From the NCBI GenBank assembly GCA_905215405.1, contig CAJMQE010000024.1:1-44500 (forward strand): a stretch of DNA of 44,500 bases, in the 5' to 3' direction. Position numbers and translations under genes: made by a program. The notes under the pieces are model-generated. The model did not search any database. It was not told the origin of the DNA and saw only the letters and a list, made by a program, of their open reading frames with translations. This DNA is from an uncultured bacterium. GTDB lineage: Bacteria > Bacillota > Clostridia > Lachnospirales > Lachnospiraceae. This document shows, piece by piece, positions 7,435 through 17,485 of the stretch (positions are counted from its first letter, which is position 1; the number at the start of each line of letters is the position of its first letter).

Positions 7435-7492
7435 TTACTATCCCTTCATACCGTTATAACGATACTGCCTTTCCATGATTTCATCGATTACA

Positions 7493-7978
7493 CTAAATTG
7501 TCTTTACACCTTTTCCAACAGACTTAATTACAAAGTCTCCAGTCTCCGAATAGAATTCAACTGTACGACCATAATTTAATCCGGTATCTTCCGCTAATAA
7601 TCTGATATTATAGCGCTTTAGATTCGCTTTTGCAGCTTCAGCATTTCGTGCACCCACTCTAAGCATATCATTTGATGCCTTCATTGCGAACATCTGTGCT
7701 CCGCCGGCAATTTTTGCGACGAGACGAGACTGGTTCGCGCCCAGTGAAATCATTTGTCGAATCAGTTCATCAATACCAGTATCTGCAAATTTTGCAATAT
7801 TAGAATTGTTTCTGATCTGTGTACTATCTGGTAACATCAAATGTAGTAATCCGCTCACTTTAGTTATTGGATCATATAATGCGACTCCTACACAGGAGCC
7901 AAGTCCCAAGGTCGTTAATGCATCAGGACACTTGCAGACCTTCAAGTCGGCCATTCCTACTTTAATCATTTCTCCCAT
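7493..7978 (-). CDS. cheD: Chemoreceptor glutamine deamidase CheD
   Basis: CheD deamidates glutamines of methyl-accepting chemotaxis proteins and binds CheC. The 161-residue product carries the catalytic pair typical of the family: Cys29 in LGLGSCVGVALYD and His46 in GLLHLML. The AKIAGGAQMFAM motif follows near residue 95. The first ATG at 7978 is favoured, with AAGGG at 9 nt; the next Met (M4) would leave too little room. It lies directly after cheC, matching the CheC-CheD partnership of Bacillus-type chemotaxis. Confidence 0.96.
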   Translation of the reverse strand: MGEMIKVGMADLKVCKCPDALTTLGLGSCVGVALYDPITKVSGLLHLMLPDSTQIRNNSNIAKFADTGIDELIRQMISLGANQSRLVAKIAGGAQMFAMKASNDMLRVGARNAEAAKANLKRYNIRLLAEDTGLNYGRTVEFYSETGDFVIKSVGKGVKTI

Positions 7979-8022
7979 AAACCTTAACCCTTTTCTTTCC
8001 GAATGTATTCATTAAGAATAAC

Positions 8023-8649
8023 TTACATTCCCAAAGATGACAAAATCTTATCATATGAATTTAATTCTGGAATCAGGAGAAAGTATCCATTTACGAAATC
8101 AAGTTCACCAAACTGTGACTGAATCATAAGTAATTTATCGCCATATTTTCCAAACTCAGCAGCTGGAACATTTAATAACGCGCCCACCATATCTATTGTC
8201 ATTGCTGGCACTGTTGAGATAATTTTCAACTTTGTTAAACCGGAAATAGCAGTTAAATAGGAACCTGATATAATATTTCCAATTTCATTTAACGCTGACA
8301 TTTCAATTTCAGAGAACTCACCCTCTGAATCTTCATTTGCATTTTTTTTAATGTTCATCAGTGTGTTCACAAGATGATGTGCTGATTTTGTATCGAAAAG
8401 GAACATCATCATACCATCAACATCACCTTCAAGTCCAAGCAAAATACCTACTACAATCTGCTCTTCAGAACCAACAATGCTTGCAATCTCTGAAAATGGA
8501 ATCAGTGCCACTTTTGGCACTGACATATCCATTTTCATATTAAGCATTTGTGACAGGGCAGTTGTTGCATTACCAGCACCAATGTTTCCGATTTCGCGGA
8601 GAACATCGTACTGCATATCATCTAATCCATCAAGATCAATCTTTCCCAA
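8023..8649 (-). CDS. cheC: CheY-P phosphatase CheC
   Basis: CheC removes phosphate from CheY-P and is stimulated by CheD. The 208-residue product has both signature helices: DVLREIGNIGAGNATTALS (Glu19, Asn22) and SALNEIGNIISGS (Glu122, Asn125), each with the catalytic Glu-Asn pair, so both sites look intact. No in-frame ATG or GTG exists between the upstream stop and the conserved start. The start is therefore TTG at 8649, with GGTGA at 4 nt. It lies 18 bp after cheW. Confidence 0.95.
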   Translation of the reverse strand: MGKIDLDGLDDMQYDVLREIGNIGAGNATTALSQMLNMKMDMSVPKVALIPFSEIASIVGSEEQIVVGILLGLEGDVDGMMMFLFDTKSAHHLVNTLMNIKKNANEDSEGEFSEIEMSALNEIGNIISGSYLTAISGLTKLKIISTVPAMTIDMVGALLNVPAAEFGKYGDKLLMIQSQFGELDFVNGYFLLIPELNSYDKILSSLGM

Positions 8650-8667
8650 ATCGTCACCGCTTTCTTA

Positions 8668-9132
8668 TTAATTCTCTTCTACAATTGCACTAACGATATC
8701 AAGCAGAGAAATCAGTTCACCTTTATTTTTTCCGATTGCACTGATATAGCCTGACATTTCATCGTTCTTATCACGTTTCAGTGTTTCTGTACTATCATTA
8801 TCAAGTGTAACAACTTCTTTCACTTCATCAACGATAATACCGATCTTAGCATTTTCAACCTTTACAATAATGATTCTGGACTTATCAGTCATTTCATCAT
8901 CAGAAAGTCCTAATTTCAGGCGGATACTCATTACTGGGATAATTTCACCACGAAGGTTGATGACCCCTTTATAATATCTCTGAGTCTTAGGTACTCTTGT
9001 AATTCTCTGAATTCTTACAATGTTATCAATATACATAATATTGATACCATATTGCTCATTTCCAATTTTTACAACTATGTACTGTACAGAAGTTTCTCCC
9101 TCTACAGCATCATTTACTCTTAATTCTTCCAT
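8668..9132 (-). CDS. cheW: Chemotaxis coupling protein CheW
   Basis: CheW links chemoreceptors to the CheA kinase in the membrane-proximal signalling array. The 154-residue product is a single CheW domain: QYIVVKIGNEQYGINIMYI near the start, then RVPKTQRYYKGVINLRGEII, the conserved receptor-binding region (about 50-70), and IIIVKVENAKIGIIVDEVKE. The start ATG has GGGGGTG before it. It lies 11 bp after cheA and 18 bp before cheC. Confidence 0.97.
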   Translation of the reverse strand: MEELRVNDAVEGETSVQYIVVKIGNEQYGINIMYIDNIVRIQRITRVPKTQRYYKGVINLRGEIIPVMSIRLKLGLSDDEMTDKSRIIIVKVENAKIGIIVDEVKEVVTLDNDSTETLKRDKNDEMSGYISAIGKNKGELISLLDIVSAIVEEN

Positions 9133-9143
9133 AATGGCACCCC

Positions 9144-11252
9144 CTATACAAGTGTATTAGCATCAATGATTAAAGCGACTGAACCATCACCGAGGATAGT
9201 TGCACCACTGATCATCTTGTTGATGTTAATATACTTACCAAGTGATTTAATAACGATTTCAAGCTGACCGATCAGGCTGTCTACAACAAGACCTGCAAGT
9301 TTATCACCCTTGTTAACAATAACAACTGTGATGTTTTCTGTATCTTCAGCTTCTCCAGGTACATCCAGAACTTCTCTTAATCTAACAAGAGGAATTACAT
9401 TGCCTCTAAGGTGGATAACCTCTTTTGCGTGAACGTACTTGATTTCACTAACTGGAATATCTTCGATTGTCTGAATTGATCCAAGTGAAATAGCGTATTT
9501 TTCATCACCAAGTTTAACCATAAGTGCCTGAATAATAGCAAGTGTAAGTGGCAGTCTGATAATAAATGTACTACCTTCACCAAATTTGGTCTTAACTTCA
9601 ACATCACCACCAAGTGCTTCGATCTTAGATTTAACAACATCAAGACCAACACCACGGCCAGATACATCTGTAATCTTTTGGGAAGTTGAGAAACTTGGTC
9701 TGAACAGTAAGTCAATAACATCTTTGTCAGTCATTGTAGCTGCCTGTTCCTCAGTAATTGTACCCTTTGAAAGTGCTTTTGCTTTAACGCCCTCAACATC
9801 GATACCATTACCATCATCACCAACTTCGATGACAACATTGTTACCATCCTGGTAAGCATTCAGGAAAATAGAACCAACTTCATCTTTTCCCCTTTCTGCT
9901 CTGACTTCAGCGCTTTCAAGACCATGATCGGCTGAATTTCTAAGTAAATGCATCAGTGGATCACCGATTTCATCAATTACAGTACGATCGAGTTCTGTCT
10001 CTTCACCAGTCATGTACAGTTCCATTTTTTTATTCAGTTTCTTACTTAATTCACGAATCATTCTAGGGAACTTCTGAACAACACTTTCAATAGGCATCAT
10101 TCGAACTTTCATAACGGATTCATGAAGATTTGTTGTTACTCTTTCCAGATATTCGATCTGTTCGTTAAAGCTCTGATTTGAATTTGCATTTTCTTCTGAA
10201 GTACTTGCAGATACAAGACCATTTTTTGCAATAATCAGCTCGCTGACAAGGTTCATCAGTACGTCGAGTTTTTCAATATCGACTCTGACAGAACGTCCAA
10301 CAGCCTTTGCATGTGGTTTTGCAGCTGGTGCTTTATGCTGTGAAGAAGCGGCTGCAGGTTTGCTTTCCTTGTTCTTCTGAGCAGAAACTTTAGATTCTTT
10401 CTTTTCTTCTTTTTCCTCAGTCTCTTTTTCAGCTGTTTCAGGGAATGGTGTTGTAATTGCAACGCCAGTAGCATCAGCAATTTCAGATACATTCTTAATA
10501 ATTGTTGTAATTGCTTCAAAACTATCTTCTGTTACAATTACAATACTGAAATCAAGATCGAATTTTTCATCTTCAATATCCTGTACAGATGGCTGTGATT
10601 TAATAATATCACCATGTCCTTCCAGGTTCTTGAATACCAGAAATGCTCTGGCAGCTTTTAAAATACAGTTAGGTTCAATAGAAACTTTGATCTTATATGC
10701 ATTCAGTTTCTTCTTAAGAGCTTCATTTACTGCATTCTTTTCAAAATCAGCAAGAACTAGATTGTTAAATTCTGCGTCCGGTGCATCTGAGCCAGTGCTT
10801 TCAGCTGATGCTTCAGGTGCAGGTGCTGCCTGTGCTGGAGCAGCTGGTGCTGCTGCAGGTGCTTCTCCTTCAGTTGCAAGGAACTTATTGAGTTCTTCAA
10901 TAATAGGAGCATTGTCATCCGTTCCTTCATCCTGTGTTTCCTGAATATTGCTTACATAAGATTCAAGTGCATCCAGGCACTGGAATAAAACATCTACAAG
11001 ATCTGCTGTTACTTTCATTTTGTCATTACGAATTTCTGAGAACACATTTTCCATATTATGAGTCAGATTCTGCATTCTCTTATATCCCATTGTACCTGCC
11101 ATACCTTTTAAGGAATGAGCAGCTCTGAAAATTTCATTAATTGTATCTTTATTTTCAGGTTCTTTCTCTAAGATCATTAACTGATCACTTAAACTCTGTA
11201 AATGTTCATTAGATTCATCGATAAATATCTCTAAATATTGGCTTACGTCCAT
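9144..11252 (-). CDS. cheA: Chemotaxis histidine kinase CheA
   Basis: CheA autophosphorylates and passes phosphate to CheY and CheB. The 702-residue product has all five domains. P1 (HPt) carries the phosphorylated His46 in AAHSLKGMAG. An Ala/Pro-rich linker (about 130-155) leads to a P2-like domain (about 165-270), then a Lys/Glu/Ala linker. The P3 dimerisation helices contain KLDVLMNLVSELI. The P4 kinase has the N-box LLRNSADHGLE, DDGNGID and GRGVGLDVV. The P5 CheW-like regulatory domain is at the C-terminus. The start ATG abuts the cheB stop (TAAATG) and has GGGGGTG upstream, so translation is probably coupled. Confidence 0.98.
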   Translation of the reverse strand: MDVSQYLEIFIDESNEHLQSLSDQLMILEKEPENKDTINEIFRAAHSLKGMAGTMGYKRMQNLTHNMENVFSEIRNDKMKVTADLVDVLFQCLDALESYVSNIQETQDEGTDDNAPIIEELNKFLATEGEAPAAAPAAPAQAAPAPEASAESTGSDAPDAEFNNLVLADFEKNAVNEALKKKLNAYKIKVSIEPNCILKAARAFLVFKNLEGHGDIIKSQPSVQDIEDEKFDLDFSIVIVTEDSFEAITTIIKNVSEIADATGVAITTPFPETAEKETEEKEEKKESKVSAQKNKESKPAAASSQHKAPAAKPHAKAVGRSVRVDIEKLDVLMNLVSELIIAKNGLVSASTSEENANSNQSFNEQIEYLERVTTNLHESVMKVRMMPIESVVQKFPRMIRELSKKLNKKMELYMTGEETELDRTVIDEIGDPLMHLLRNSADHGLESAEVRAERGKDEVGSIFLNAYQDGNNVVIEVGDDGNGIDVEGVKAKALSKGTITEEQAATMTDKDVIDLLFRPSFSTSQKITDVSGRGVGLDVVKSKIEALGGDVEVKTKFGEGSTFIIRLPLTLAIIQALMVKLGDEKYAISLGSIQTIEDIPVSEIKYVHAKEVIHLRGNVIPLVRLREVLDVPGEAEDTENITVVIVNKGDKLAGLVVDSLIGQLEIVIKSLGKYININKMISGATILGDGSVALIIDANTLV

Positions 11253-12473
11253 TTAAGACACCCCCACGTTCTTTGTTATAGTTGCGGCTACGTCGTTGAG
11301 TGGTACTACTTCATCAACAAGACCCGCCTGCGCAATTGCTCTTGGCATTCCATATACAACACATGTATCTTCATCCTGTGCAATAACATGAATGTTTCTA
11401 CTGCTGGATGCCAGGCCTTTAATTCCTTTTGTTCCATCTGCTCCCATTCCTGTAAGCACTACACAGGTAATCTCATCATAATCAGATCTTTCAAGTGATT
11501 CATACATGACATTTGCACAAGGTCTTAATCCGTCAATTGCTGGTTCTTCACTAAGTCTGATCGTATTTCTTTCGATTCTGATATGCTTACCGCCTGGAGC
11601 GATATAGACACAACCTTTGGCGATCACATCACCATCAGCCGCCTCCTTCACCTTAACATCACTGATTTCGTTAAGGCGTTGTGCCAGGGATAATGTAAAT
11701 CCCTTAGGCATATGCTGTACAATAACTACTCCTGCATCCAGATTTTTTGGAAGCATCGGTACAACATGCTGCAATGACTTAGGTCCACCTGTAGAACATG
11801 CTAACGCAACTAATTTTTTTCTGCCTGTTTTGATTCCCGTATAACTACGTGGATCGACTTTCGAAGCCATTTGATCCATTACTGTATTTCGCTTTCTTAA
11901 TTCTATTAATGCATCTAAATTTCCACGTTCTGAGCCATTACTACTAACTGGCTTTCTGCTACCGGCTGCATTGCTGCCGGTAGTTCTTGTCCTTCTTGTA
12001 AATGTGGAAGTATTACCTCCAGAGGTTCTGCTTGATGAACCCTGATTTGTCCTTTGTATCGATGCCCTTGTCGCAGTTGCAAGGTTAAGCATATCGTAAA
12101 GCTTATTTTTGAAAATATCCCCTTTTGTTTCCAGATAATTCTCAGGTTTGGTTACGAAATCAAATGCACCAAATTCAAGCGCTTTGATTGTCTCCTTTGC
12201 ACCTTCTTTTGCGACTGTACTTACTACAATTACTGTCTGCTCGATATGATTCTTCTGCAGTTTTTCAAGTAATTCCAGTCCATTCATCTTTGGCATGTTG
12301 ATATCAAGGATTATTGCACTATAAAGATTAGGATTTGAAACAATTAGATCAAAACCTTCGAGGCCATCTCTTGCGATAGCGGCGACTTCATAATCATTGT
12401 TTTGATTAATTATATCAGATATTACCCTTCTCATGAGTGCAGAGTCATCAATTATCAATATTTTTTTTGACAA
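11253..12473 (-). CDS. cheB: Chemotaxis protein methylesterase/deamidase CheB
   Basis: CheB removes methyl groups from chemoreceptors when phosphorylated by CheA. Counted from the chosen start, the 406-residue product has a receiver domain with Asp10 and phospho-acceptor Asp57 (AIILDINMPK). A Ser/Thr/Arg-rich linker (about 140-185) follows. The methylesterase has the triad Ser227 (ACSTGGP), His254 (HMPKGF) and Asp346 (TGMGADG). An upstream TTG at 12482 touches the GAGG ribosome site, so the TTG at 12473, 9 nt from GAGG, is the better start and gives MSKKILIIDDS. CheR, its methyltransferase partner, is not in the window. Confidence 0.95.
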   Translation of the reverse strand: MSKKILIIDDSALMRRVISDIINQNNDYEVAAIARDGLEGFDLIVSNPNLYSAIILDINMPKMNGLELLEKLQKNHIEQTVIVVSTVAKEGAKETIKALEFGAFDFVTKPENYLETKGDIFKNKLYDMLNLATATRASIQRTNQGSSSRTSGGNTSTFTRRTRTTGSNAAGSRKPVSSNGSERGNLDALIELRKRNTVMDQMASKVDPRSYTGIKTGRKKLVALACSTGGPKSLQHVVPMLPKNLDAGVVIVQHMPKGFTLSLAQRLNEISDVKVKEAADGDVIAKGCVYIAPGGKHIRIERNTIRLSEEPAIDGLRPCANVMYESLERSDYDEITCVVLTGMGADGTKGIKGLASSSRNIHVIAQDEDTCVVYGMPRAIAQAGLVDEVVPLNDVAATITKNVGVS

Positions 12474-12478
12474 TTGTA

Positions 12479-13201
12479 TCAACCTCTTTCCTTATGTCTT
12501 ATTCTTCTCTGTTCCTCAAAAATATATTTTACAATAAGATCCCTGAGTTCTTCCGGGATACCCTTATATTGTAATCTGTTTTCATACAGTTCTGGACGAT
12601 TGACTGATTTTTCTGATGTAACTACCTTCACACAGAGATTCACTTCTTGTACTCCTGCTCCAGCCGCTATTCTGAATCTGACACCGAGAATTGTATTCTT
12701 CTCAAGATGCTCTTTTGAAGTCGTCCTGAGTCCCCCGCCACTAATATCAATAATGGCACCATAACTGGAATTATCACCAAATGTTTCTGGCAGCTCTTCC
12801 AGTTCTTCATATTTGTTGAACTGGGTATCTGTCAGCTTTTCAAACATAGTATCTATATAACAGGACAGTCTGAAAAATTCTCTTCTCTGGAATTTTTTCA
12901 GTTCTGTCGTTAATGTAAGATCCACATGATAAATATTTTCTATCTTATCTCTTCCTACTACTTTACATACTGCTTTATATAATCCTTTTGCCGTATGAAA
13001 GAAAGCTTCAAAATCACTATTGACTTCAAGTGGAATCAGTCTTCCTTCATAAATTGGCATTGCAGCACGAATTACATCATCGGTGATGTCGAGCACCTGA
13101 CTCGCATATACCCTTGCTTCTGTATCATCATCTGTGTATTTGCTTCTCAGGATCTGCTTTAAATCAATTTTATCACCTAAAGTAATTAAATTTTCTCCCA
13201 T
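12479..13201 (-). CDS. YcgR-like c-di-GMP effector with PilZ domain
   Basis: This type of protein binds c-di-GMP and slows or stops the motor, as YcgR does in E. coli and DgrA (YpfA) in B. subtilis. The 240-residue product has an N-terminal YcgR-N-type domain (about 1-95). The C-terminal PilZ domain has both binding motifs: RREFFRL (RxxxR class) and DISGGGLR ([DN]xSxxG class). Start choice is uncertain. The ATG at 13213 touches the GAGGG ribosome site, TTG at 13207 has ideal spacing, and ATG at 13201 (MGENLITLGDKIDL) fits the family start. Its place between flhG and cheB ties c-di-GMP sensing to motility in one transcript. Confidence 0.9.
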   Translation of the reverse strand: MGENLITLGDKIDLKQILRSKYTDDDTEARVYASQVLDITDDVIRAAMPIYEGRLIPLEVNSDFEAFFHTAKGLYKAVCKVVGRDKIENIYHVDLTLTTELKKFQRREFFRLSCYIDTMFEKLTDTQFNKYEELEELPETFGDNSSYGAIIDISGGGLRTTSKEHLEKNTILGVRFRIAAGAGVQEVNLCVKVVTSEKSVNRPELYENRLQYKGIPEELRDLIVKYIFEEQRRIRHKERG

Positions 13202-13220
13202 TTGCAAAACCATCCCTCTT

Positions 13221-14102
13221 CTAATGTATTTTTCTGGCTAAAACTGTCTGAAAAAATCCTTTTATGCCTCTTTTAGTCATTATAACATCACTCTGATGAT
13301 TATCCAATGCTTTTGCGATCTGTTCAAAGCATTTTGTAGATGAGGCATTCGGATACATCAGTGAAACAGGTTTTTGTTTCATTACTGCTTTTGTTATGCT
13401 GTTATCCTGTGGAATAGCTCCCAGGAATTCTAGATCTAGCTGCAGGAACTGGGATACGACCATACTTAACTTCTGATAAAGATTTTTGCCTTCTTCATTC
13501 GACATTACTCTGTTTGCAATCACCTTTAATTTTGTTGTATTCTTATCGAATCCTTCATATCTGCTGAGTGCTTTCAAAAGAGCATACGAATCCGTAATAG
13601 AAGTAGGCTCAGGTGTTGTTACGATAATAGCTTCCGGCGTTGCCACAAGAAATTCCATAACAGCTGGAGAGATACCAGCACCTGTATCAATAATGATGAC
13701 ATCTGCCAATTCTTCCAGCTGAGATAATTTGCTTGTAAGACGTTTGATTTCTTCCGTATCCAGATTGACAAAATTTGCCACTCCTGATCCTCCTGAAATA
13801 AAACCGACGCCCTCAGGACCATCGGATATAATTTCATTCAGTTCCTTTCCATTGTACATCAAATCGCTCAGATTATATTTAGGCATCACACCAAACATAA
13901 CCTCGACATTTGCAAGACCAAAATCAACATCCAGTATAATTACTTTTTTCCCAAGTCGTGTAAACTGTAGCGCCAGGTTAACCGATACATTCGATTTTCC
14001 GACGCCTCCTTTACCACTTGTTACAGCAATTACTCTTGCATGTTTACTTTCAGGCTCACTTTGCTGCTTAAATATTGATCGTAACTTTTCTGCCTGATCC
14101 AT
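13221..14102 (-). CDS. flhG: MinD/ParA-type ATPase FlhG (YlxH, FleN)
   Basis: FlhG is the ATPase partner of FlhF that sets flagellar number and pattern and stimulates FlhF GTPase. The 293-residue product has the deviant Walker A motif SGKGGVGKSN (about 29-38), the FLILDVDFGLANVE-like switch region (VIILDVDFGLANVEVMFG) and a Walker B-like VIIIDTGAGIS near residue 135. The N-terminal MDQAEKLRSIFKQ resembles the DQAxxLR motif by which FlhG activates FlhF. The C-terminal end (about 275-293) is basic and could bind membrane. The start lies 2 bp after the flhF stop. Confidence 0.95.
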   Translation of the reverse strand: MDQAEKLRSIFKQQSEPESKHARVIAVTSGKGGVGKSNVSVNLALQFTRLGKKVIILDVDFGLANVEVMFGVMPKYNLSDLMYNGKELNEIISDGPEGVGFISGGSGVANFVNLDTEEIKRLTSKLSQLEELADVIIIDTGAGISPAVMEFLVATPEAIIVTTPEPTSITDSYALLKALSRYEGFDKNTTKLKVIANRVMSNEEGKNLYQKLSMVVSQFLQLDLEFLGAIPQDNSITKAVMKQKPVSLMYPNASSTKCFEQIAKALDNHQSDVIMTKRGIKGFFQTVLARKIH

Positions 14103-14104
14103 AG

Positions 14105-15418
14105 CTACTCATTCCCTCCCAGTAATTGTTTTGCCAATCGCTGTTCATTTACCACCTCGATATCCGTAGGAACATCCTGACCTGAAGTTGTATATGACAA
14201 CGCAGCGTTGGTTAATAAACGAATGTTCAGTATATTTCCTAATGAAGATGTTTCATCTAATTTAGTAAAAATAATTCTGAAGTTAGGAATATCTTCATAT
14301 GCACTGGTAATTTTCTTTAAGTCACTATACTTTGTTGTAACACTCAGTGTCAGATAAACCTCATACTCAAATTCCGTTTTATTTTTAATAGTTGACTGTA
14401 CAAAATCGATAATCTCAAGCATTTGTTCCTCTGCTTTATGAGATCTGCCTGCGGTATCGACAAGTATCAGATCGCGGTCCTTATATTTATCCAGTGTAAT
14501 CTGCATTTCATCTGCGGTATATACAACACTTACAGGACATTCAATAATTGATGCATAAGTATTCAGCTGTTCGACAGCCGCAATACGATAGGTATCTGCT
14601 GTAATAAATGCAACATTTGCCTGATGATCCATTTTGAATTTTGATGCAAGTTTTGCGATAGTTGTAGTTTTACCAACACCGGTTGGACCAATAAAGAAGA
14701 CAACTTTTGGCTTTTTTCCGCCAATTGTGATTGTCTTTGGTTCACCAAGTTTTAAAATGATCTTCTGGTATACACCAGAAAGAAGACTGTCAATTGTAGA
14801 TTCCTTTTTCAGAGAACTTTCGATTTCACCGATAATCTCATTGACATACTCTTCTGCTACATCATTTTCAAGTAATTTGTTATAAATCAACTGAAGCGAT
14901 TTAAAATTCGTATTTTCACGTTCTTTCAGCTGCTTTTTAGCCTGCATATAAGCAGTTGGCTGCGGCTGCCCAATATCACGAGAAAATTCTTTTGTAAAAG
15001 AATTTTCTTTTTCCATCTGATTCCTTAACAGATTATGAAGAGAATCAAGTTTCTCTTCAATCACTGTCGATTCAGGCATAATATCCACCTTTTCATCTGC
15101 CACATAATTAATGGAACTGTTCGTTCTGCTATCCTTAGCAGATGCATTTGAAGCATAACTGCTTCTTGCAGTATAGTTTCCACTGGAATCTCGGTCGACA
15201 TGAAACTGAGGTTTTGCCGATGTATCCTTGATCTGCGCAGCAAATTCTTTTTCATCAAGTGCTGCTGTTACCTCAACAACATCCTTTTTGAACAGTCGAA
15301 ATATGCCTCTCTGTTTTAATGTCTTAACACTTAAAACGACTGCACCATTACCAAGTTCTTCCCGTGCCTTAATTATAGCTTCGGTTTCAGTTGGTGCCTG
15401 AAATTTTTTCACTATCAT
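14105..15418 (-). CDS. flhF: Flagellar biosynthesis SRP-type GTPase FlhF
   Basis: FlhF is an SRP-family GTPase that determines where flagella are built. The 437-residue product has the basic B domain (about 1-55, MIVKKFQAPTETEAIIKARE), a Ser/Asn/Lys-rich variable linker (about 60-160), the N domain, and the NG GTPase domain. The G1 loop is GPTGVGKT (244-251), with FITADTYRIAAVEQL and DTAGRSHK following, and the G4-like FTKLDE near the C-terminus. The start ATG abuts the flhA stop (TAAATG), suggesting coupled translation. Confidence 0.96.
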   Translation of the reverse strand: MIVKKFQAPTETEAIIKAREELGNGAVVLSVKTLKQRGIFRLFKKDVVEVTAALDEKEFAAQIKDTSAKPQFHVDRDSSGNYTARSSYASNASAKDSRTNSSINYVADEKVDIMPESTVIEEKLDSLHNLLRNQMEKENSFTKEFSRDIGQPQPTAYMQAKKQLKERENTNFKSLQLIYNKLLENDVAEEYVNEIIGEIESSLKKESTIDSLLSGVYQKIILKLGEPKTITIGGKKPKVVFFIGPTGVGKTTTIAKLASKFKMDHQANVAFITADTYRIAAVEQLNTYASIIECPVSVVYTADEMQITLDKYKDRDLILVDTAGRSHKAEEQMLEIIDFVQSTIKNKTEFEYEVYLTLSVTTKYSDLKKITSAYEDIPNFRIIFTKLDETSSLGNILNIRLLTNAALSYTTSGQDVPTDIEVVNEQRLAKQLLGGNE

Positions 15419-17458
15419 TTATGCTGTCACCATCCCTACTGATTGTAATTCAACACTAGACTCTACTTCGTTATATGAAATAACAATGATGTCTTTATAA
15501 TAATCTGTTGCAAGTTTCTTAAAATACATTCTCACAATTGGAGATGTCACAATAATCGGATTTTTGCCCATATCTTCGAGTTTCTTTAACTCAGCTCCAA
15601 GAGAAGCCATGATTTTCTTGGTTCTCTCAGGATCCAGGGTAAGATATGCACCCTGCTCACTTTGTTTTACAGCACCCATAATTTCCTGCTCAATCTTAGG
15701 ATCAAGCGTAATTACATTAGTTACCTCATTCTGAGGGAAATACTTACTTGAGATTGCTCTCTTGAGTGCCTGTCTTACGTACTCTGTAAGAATATCAGTA
15801 TCTCTGGTTACCGCTGCATGATCAGCAATGGTTTCAAAAATTGTAACAAGATCTCTGATTGAAATTCCTTCTTCCAGAAGATTCTGTAAGATTTTCTGAA
15901 CTTCACCAACAGACATAAGTTTTGGAATCAGTTCATCTATCAGCGTTGTATTACTATCCTTAATATTGTTGATCAGGCTCTGAACATCCTGTCTTGTAAG
16001 TAACTCAGCAATATGCTGTCTGATAATCTCAGTCAGATGTGTTGCAATAATTGATGGTGGATCAACAACTGTATATCCATAGGATTCCGCACGCTCCCTC
16101 TGACTTTCCGTTATCCAGATTGCTGGAAGATGGAAGGACGGTTCAAATGTTGGAATACCTGTGATCTCTTCTTCTACATATCCAGGATTCATGGCCATAT
16201 AGTGGTCAAACAGAATTTCACCTTCGCTGACCTGAATACCTTTGATCTTGATTATATATTGATTTGGATTGAGCTGAATATTATCACGAAGTCGAATAAT
16301 AGGAACAACTGCACCAAGTTCAAGTGCAATCTGTCTACGAATCATAACAACTCGGTCTAACAAATCACCACCCTGGTTGACATCAGCCAGTGGAATAATA
16401 CCATATCCAAATTCAAGTTCGATTGGATCAACATTTAATAAAGAAACAACATTTTCAGGTTTTCTGATTTCCTGTGCTTCAGCCTCTTCCGCTTCCGCTT
16501 CTGTTTCAATTTCCTCTTCTCCATTTTTCTGGTCAATATTTCTAGATGCAACTATGAATAAAATTCCAAGTGGTATGAAAATATACCATGGAAGTGGAGT
16601 TGCAATACCAAGGAAAATTAATGTTGCACCAACGAGCATAAGCACTTTACCAATTGAGAACAACTGTCCCACAATGGCATCCCCAAGTTCTGTTTCACTG
16701 GAAGCCTTCGTTACAATAATACCAGTTGATAAAGATATCAGTAATGAAGGAATCTGGCTTACAAGACCATCACCAATGGTGAGGATTGTATATTTACTCA
16801 TTGCGTCATTAATTGACAGCCCCTGCTCAAGCATACCCATTGCAATACCACCAATGATATTGATACCAGTAATGATAAGGCCGGCTGTCGCATCACCTTT
16901 TACGTACTTTGTAGCACCATCCATAGAACCGAAGAAACTGTTTTCCTGTTGCAGTTTCTTACGCTTAATTGCAGCTTCTTTGTCTGTTATAGCCCCTGTA
17001 TTCAGATCGGAATCAATTGCCATCTGCTTACCTGCCATTGCATCAAGTGTAAATCTGGCTGTTACTTCAGCTACTCGCTCAGAACCTTTATTGATAACAA
17101 TGAACTGAACGATCAGCAGAATGATGAAAATAATAATACCAATTATGATATTTCCGCCACCAACAAACTCACCAAATGTCTCAACGACCTTACCTGGATC
17201 ACCAGTACGTAAGATCAGTTTTGTTGATGAGACATTCAGTGAGATTCTGAAAATAGTCGTAAACAAAAGCATTGTAGGGAAGGAAGCCATATCAAGTACA
17301 TCTTTAGCAAACAATGCATTAAATAATATTATTAATGCAATAGAAAGATTTATTGCAAGTAATACATCAAGTAACCCAGAAGGTATTGAAATAATCAAAA
17401 ATATTACAGCTGATAAAAGATATATACCAATAAACAAATCTGTCTTTTTCAGGCTCAT
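15419..17458 (-). CDS. flhA: Flagellar type III export gate protein FlhA
   Basis: FlhA is the main inner-membrane gate of the flagellar type III secretion system. The product has eight N-terminal membrane segments (about 1-330). The family signature around RISLNVSSTKLIL and TGDPGKVVETFG lies near residues 75-100, and the loop with GSERVAEVTARFTLDAMAGK near 125-150. The cytoplasmic half (about 345-679) binds export substrates and chaperones. Two upstream ATGs (17479, 17464) are too far from or too close to the AAGGAG site. ATG at 17458, at 9 nt, gives MSLKKTDLF and 679 residues, close to B. subtilis FlhA. Confidence 0.97.
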   Translation of the reverse strand: MSLKKTDLFIGIYLLSAVIFLIISIPSGLLDVLLAINLSIALIILFNALFAKDVLDMASFPTMLLFTTIFRISLNVSSTKLILRTGDPGKVVETFGEFVGGGNIIIGIIIFIILLIVQFIVINKGSERVAEVTARFTLDAMAGKQMAIDSDLNTGAITDKEAAIKRKKLQQENSFFGSMDGATKYVKGDATAGLIITGINIIGGIAMGMLEQGLSINDAMSKYTILTIGDGLVSQIPSLLISLSTGIIVTKASSETELGDAIVGQLFSIGKVLMLVGATLIFLGIATPLPWYIFIPLGILFIVASRNIDQKNGEEEIETEAEAEEAEAQEIRKPENVVSLLNVDPIELEFGYGIIPLADVNQGGDLLDRVVMIRRQIALELGAVVPIIRLRDNIQLNPNQYIIKIKGIQVSEGEILFDHYMAMNPGYVEEEITGIPTFEPSFHLPAIWITESQRERAESYGYTVVDPPSIIATHLTEIIRQHIAELLTRQDVQSLINNIKDSNTTLIDELIPKLMSVGEVQKILQNLLEEGISIRDLVTIFETIADHAAVTRDTDILTEYVRQALKRAISSKYFPQNEVTNVITLDPKIEQEIMGAVKQSEQGAYLTLDPERTKKIMASLGAELKKLEDMGKNPIIVTSPIVRMYFKKLATDYYKDIIVISYNEVESSVELQSVGMVTA

Positions 17459-17485
17459 AATCATTTTCTCCTTCCTCATTAAAAA

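Noticed and set aside
7435..7492. Palindrome CGTTATAACG before the two-helix membrane protein gene as an operator related to the comM repeat
   Set aside because: Only the short core is alike, the spacing differs, and no promoter is visible nearby.
16377..17108. A 243-residue plus-strand open frame
   Set aside because: It lies opposite flhA, lacks a ribosome site, and has the Ser/Ile/Pro-rich composition expected from the complement of membrane-protein codons.
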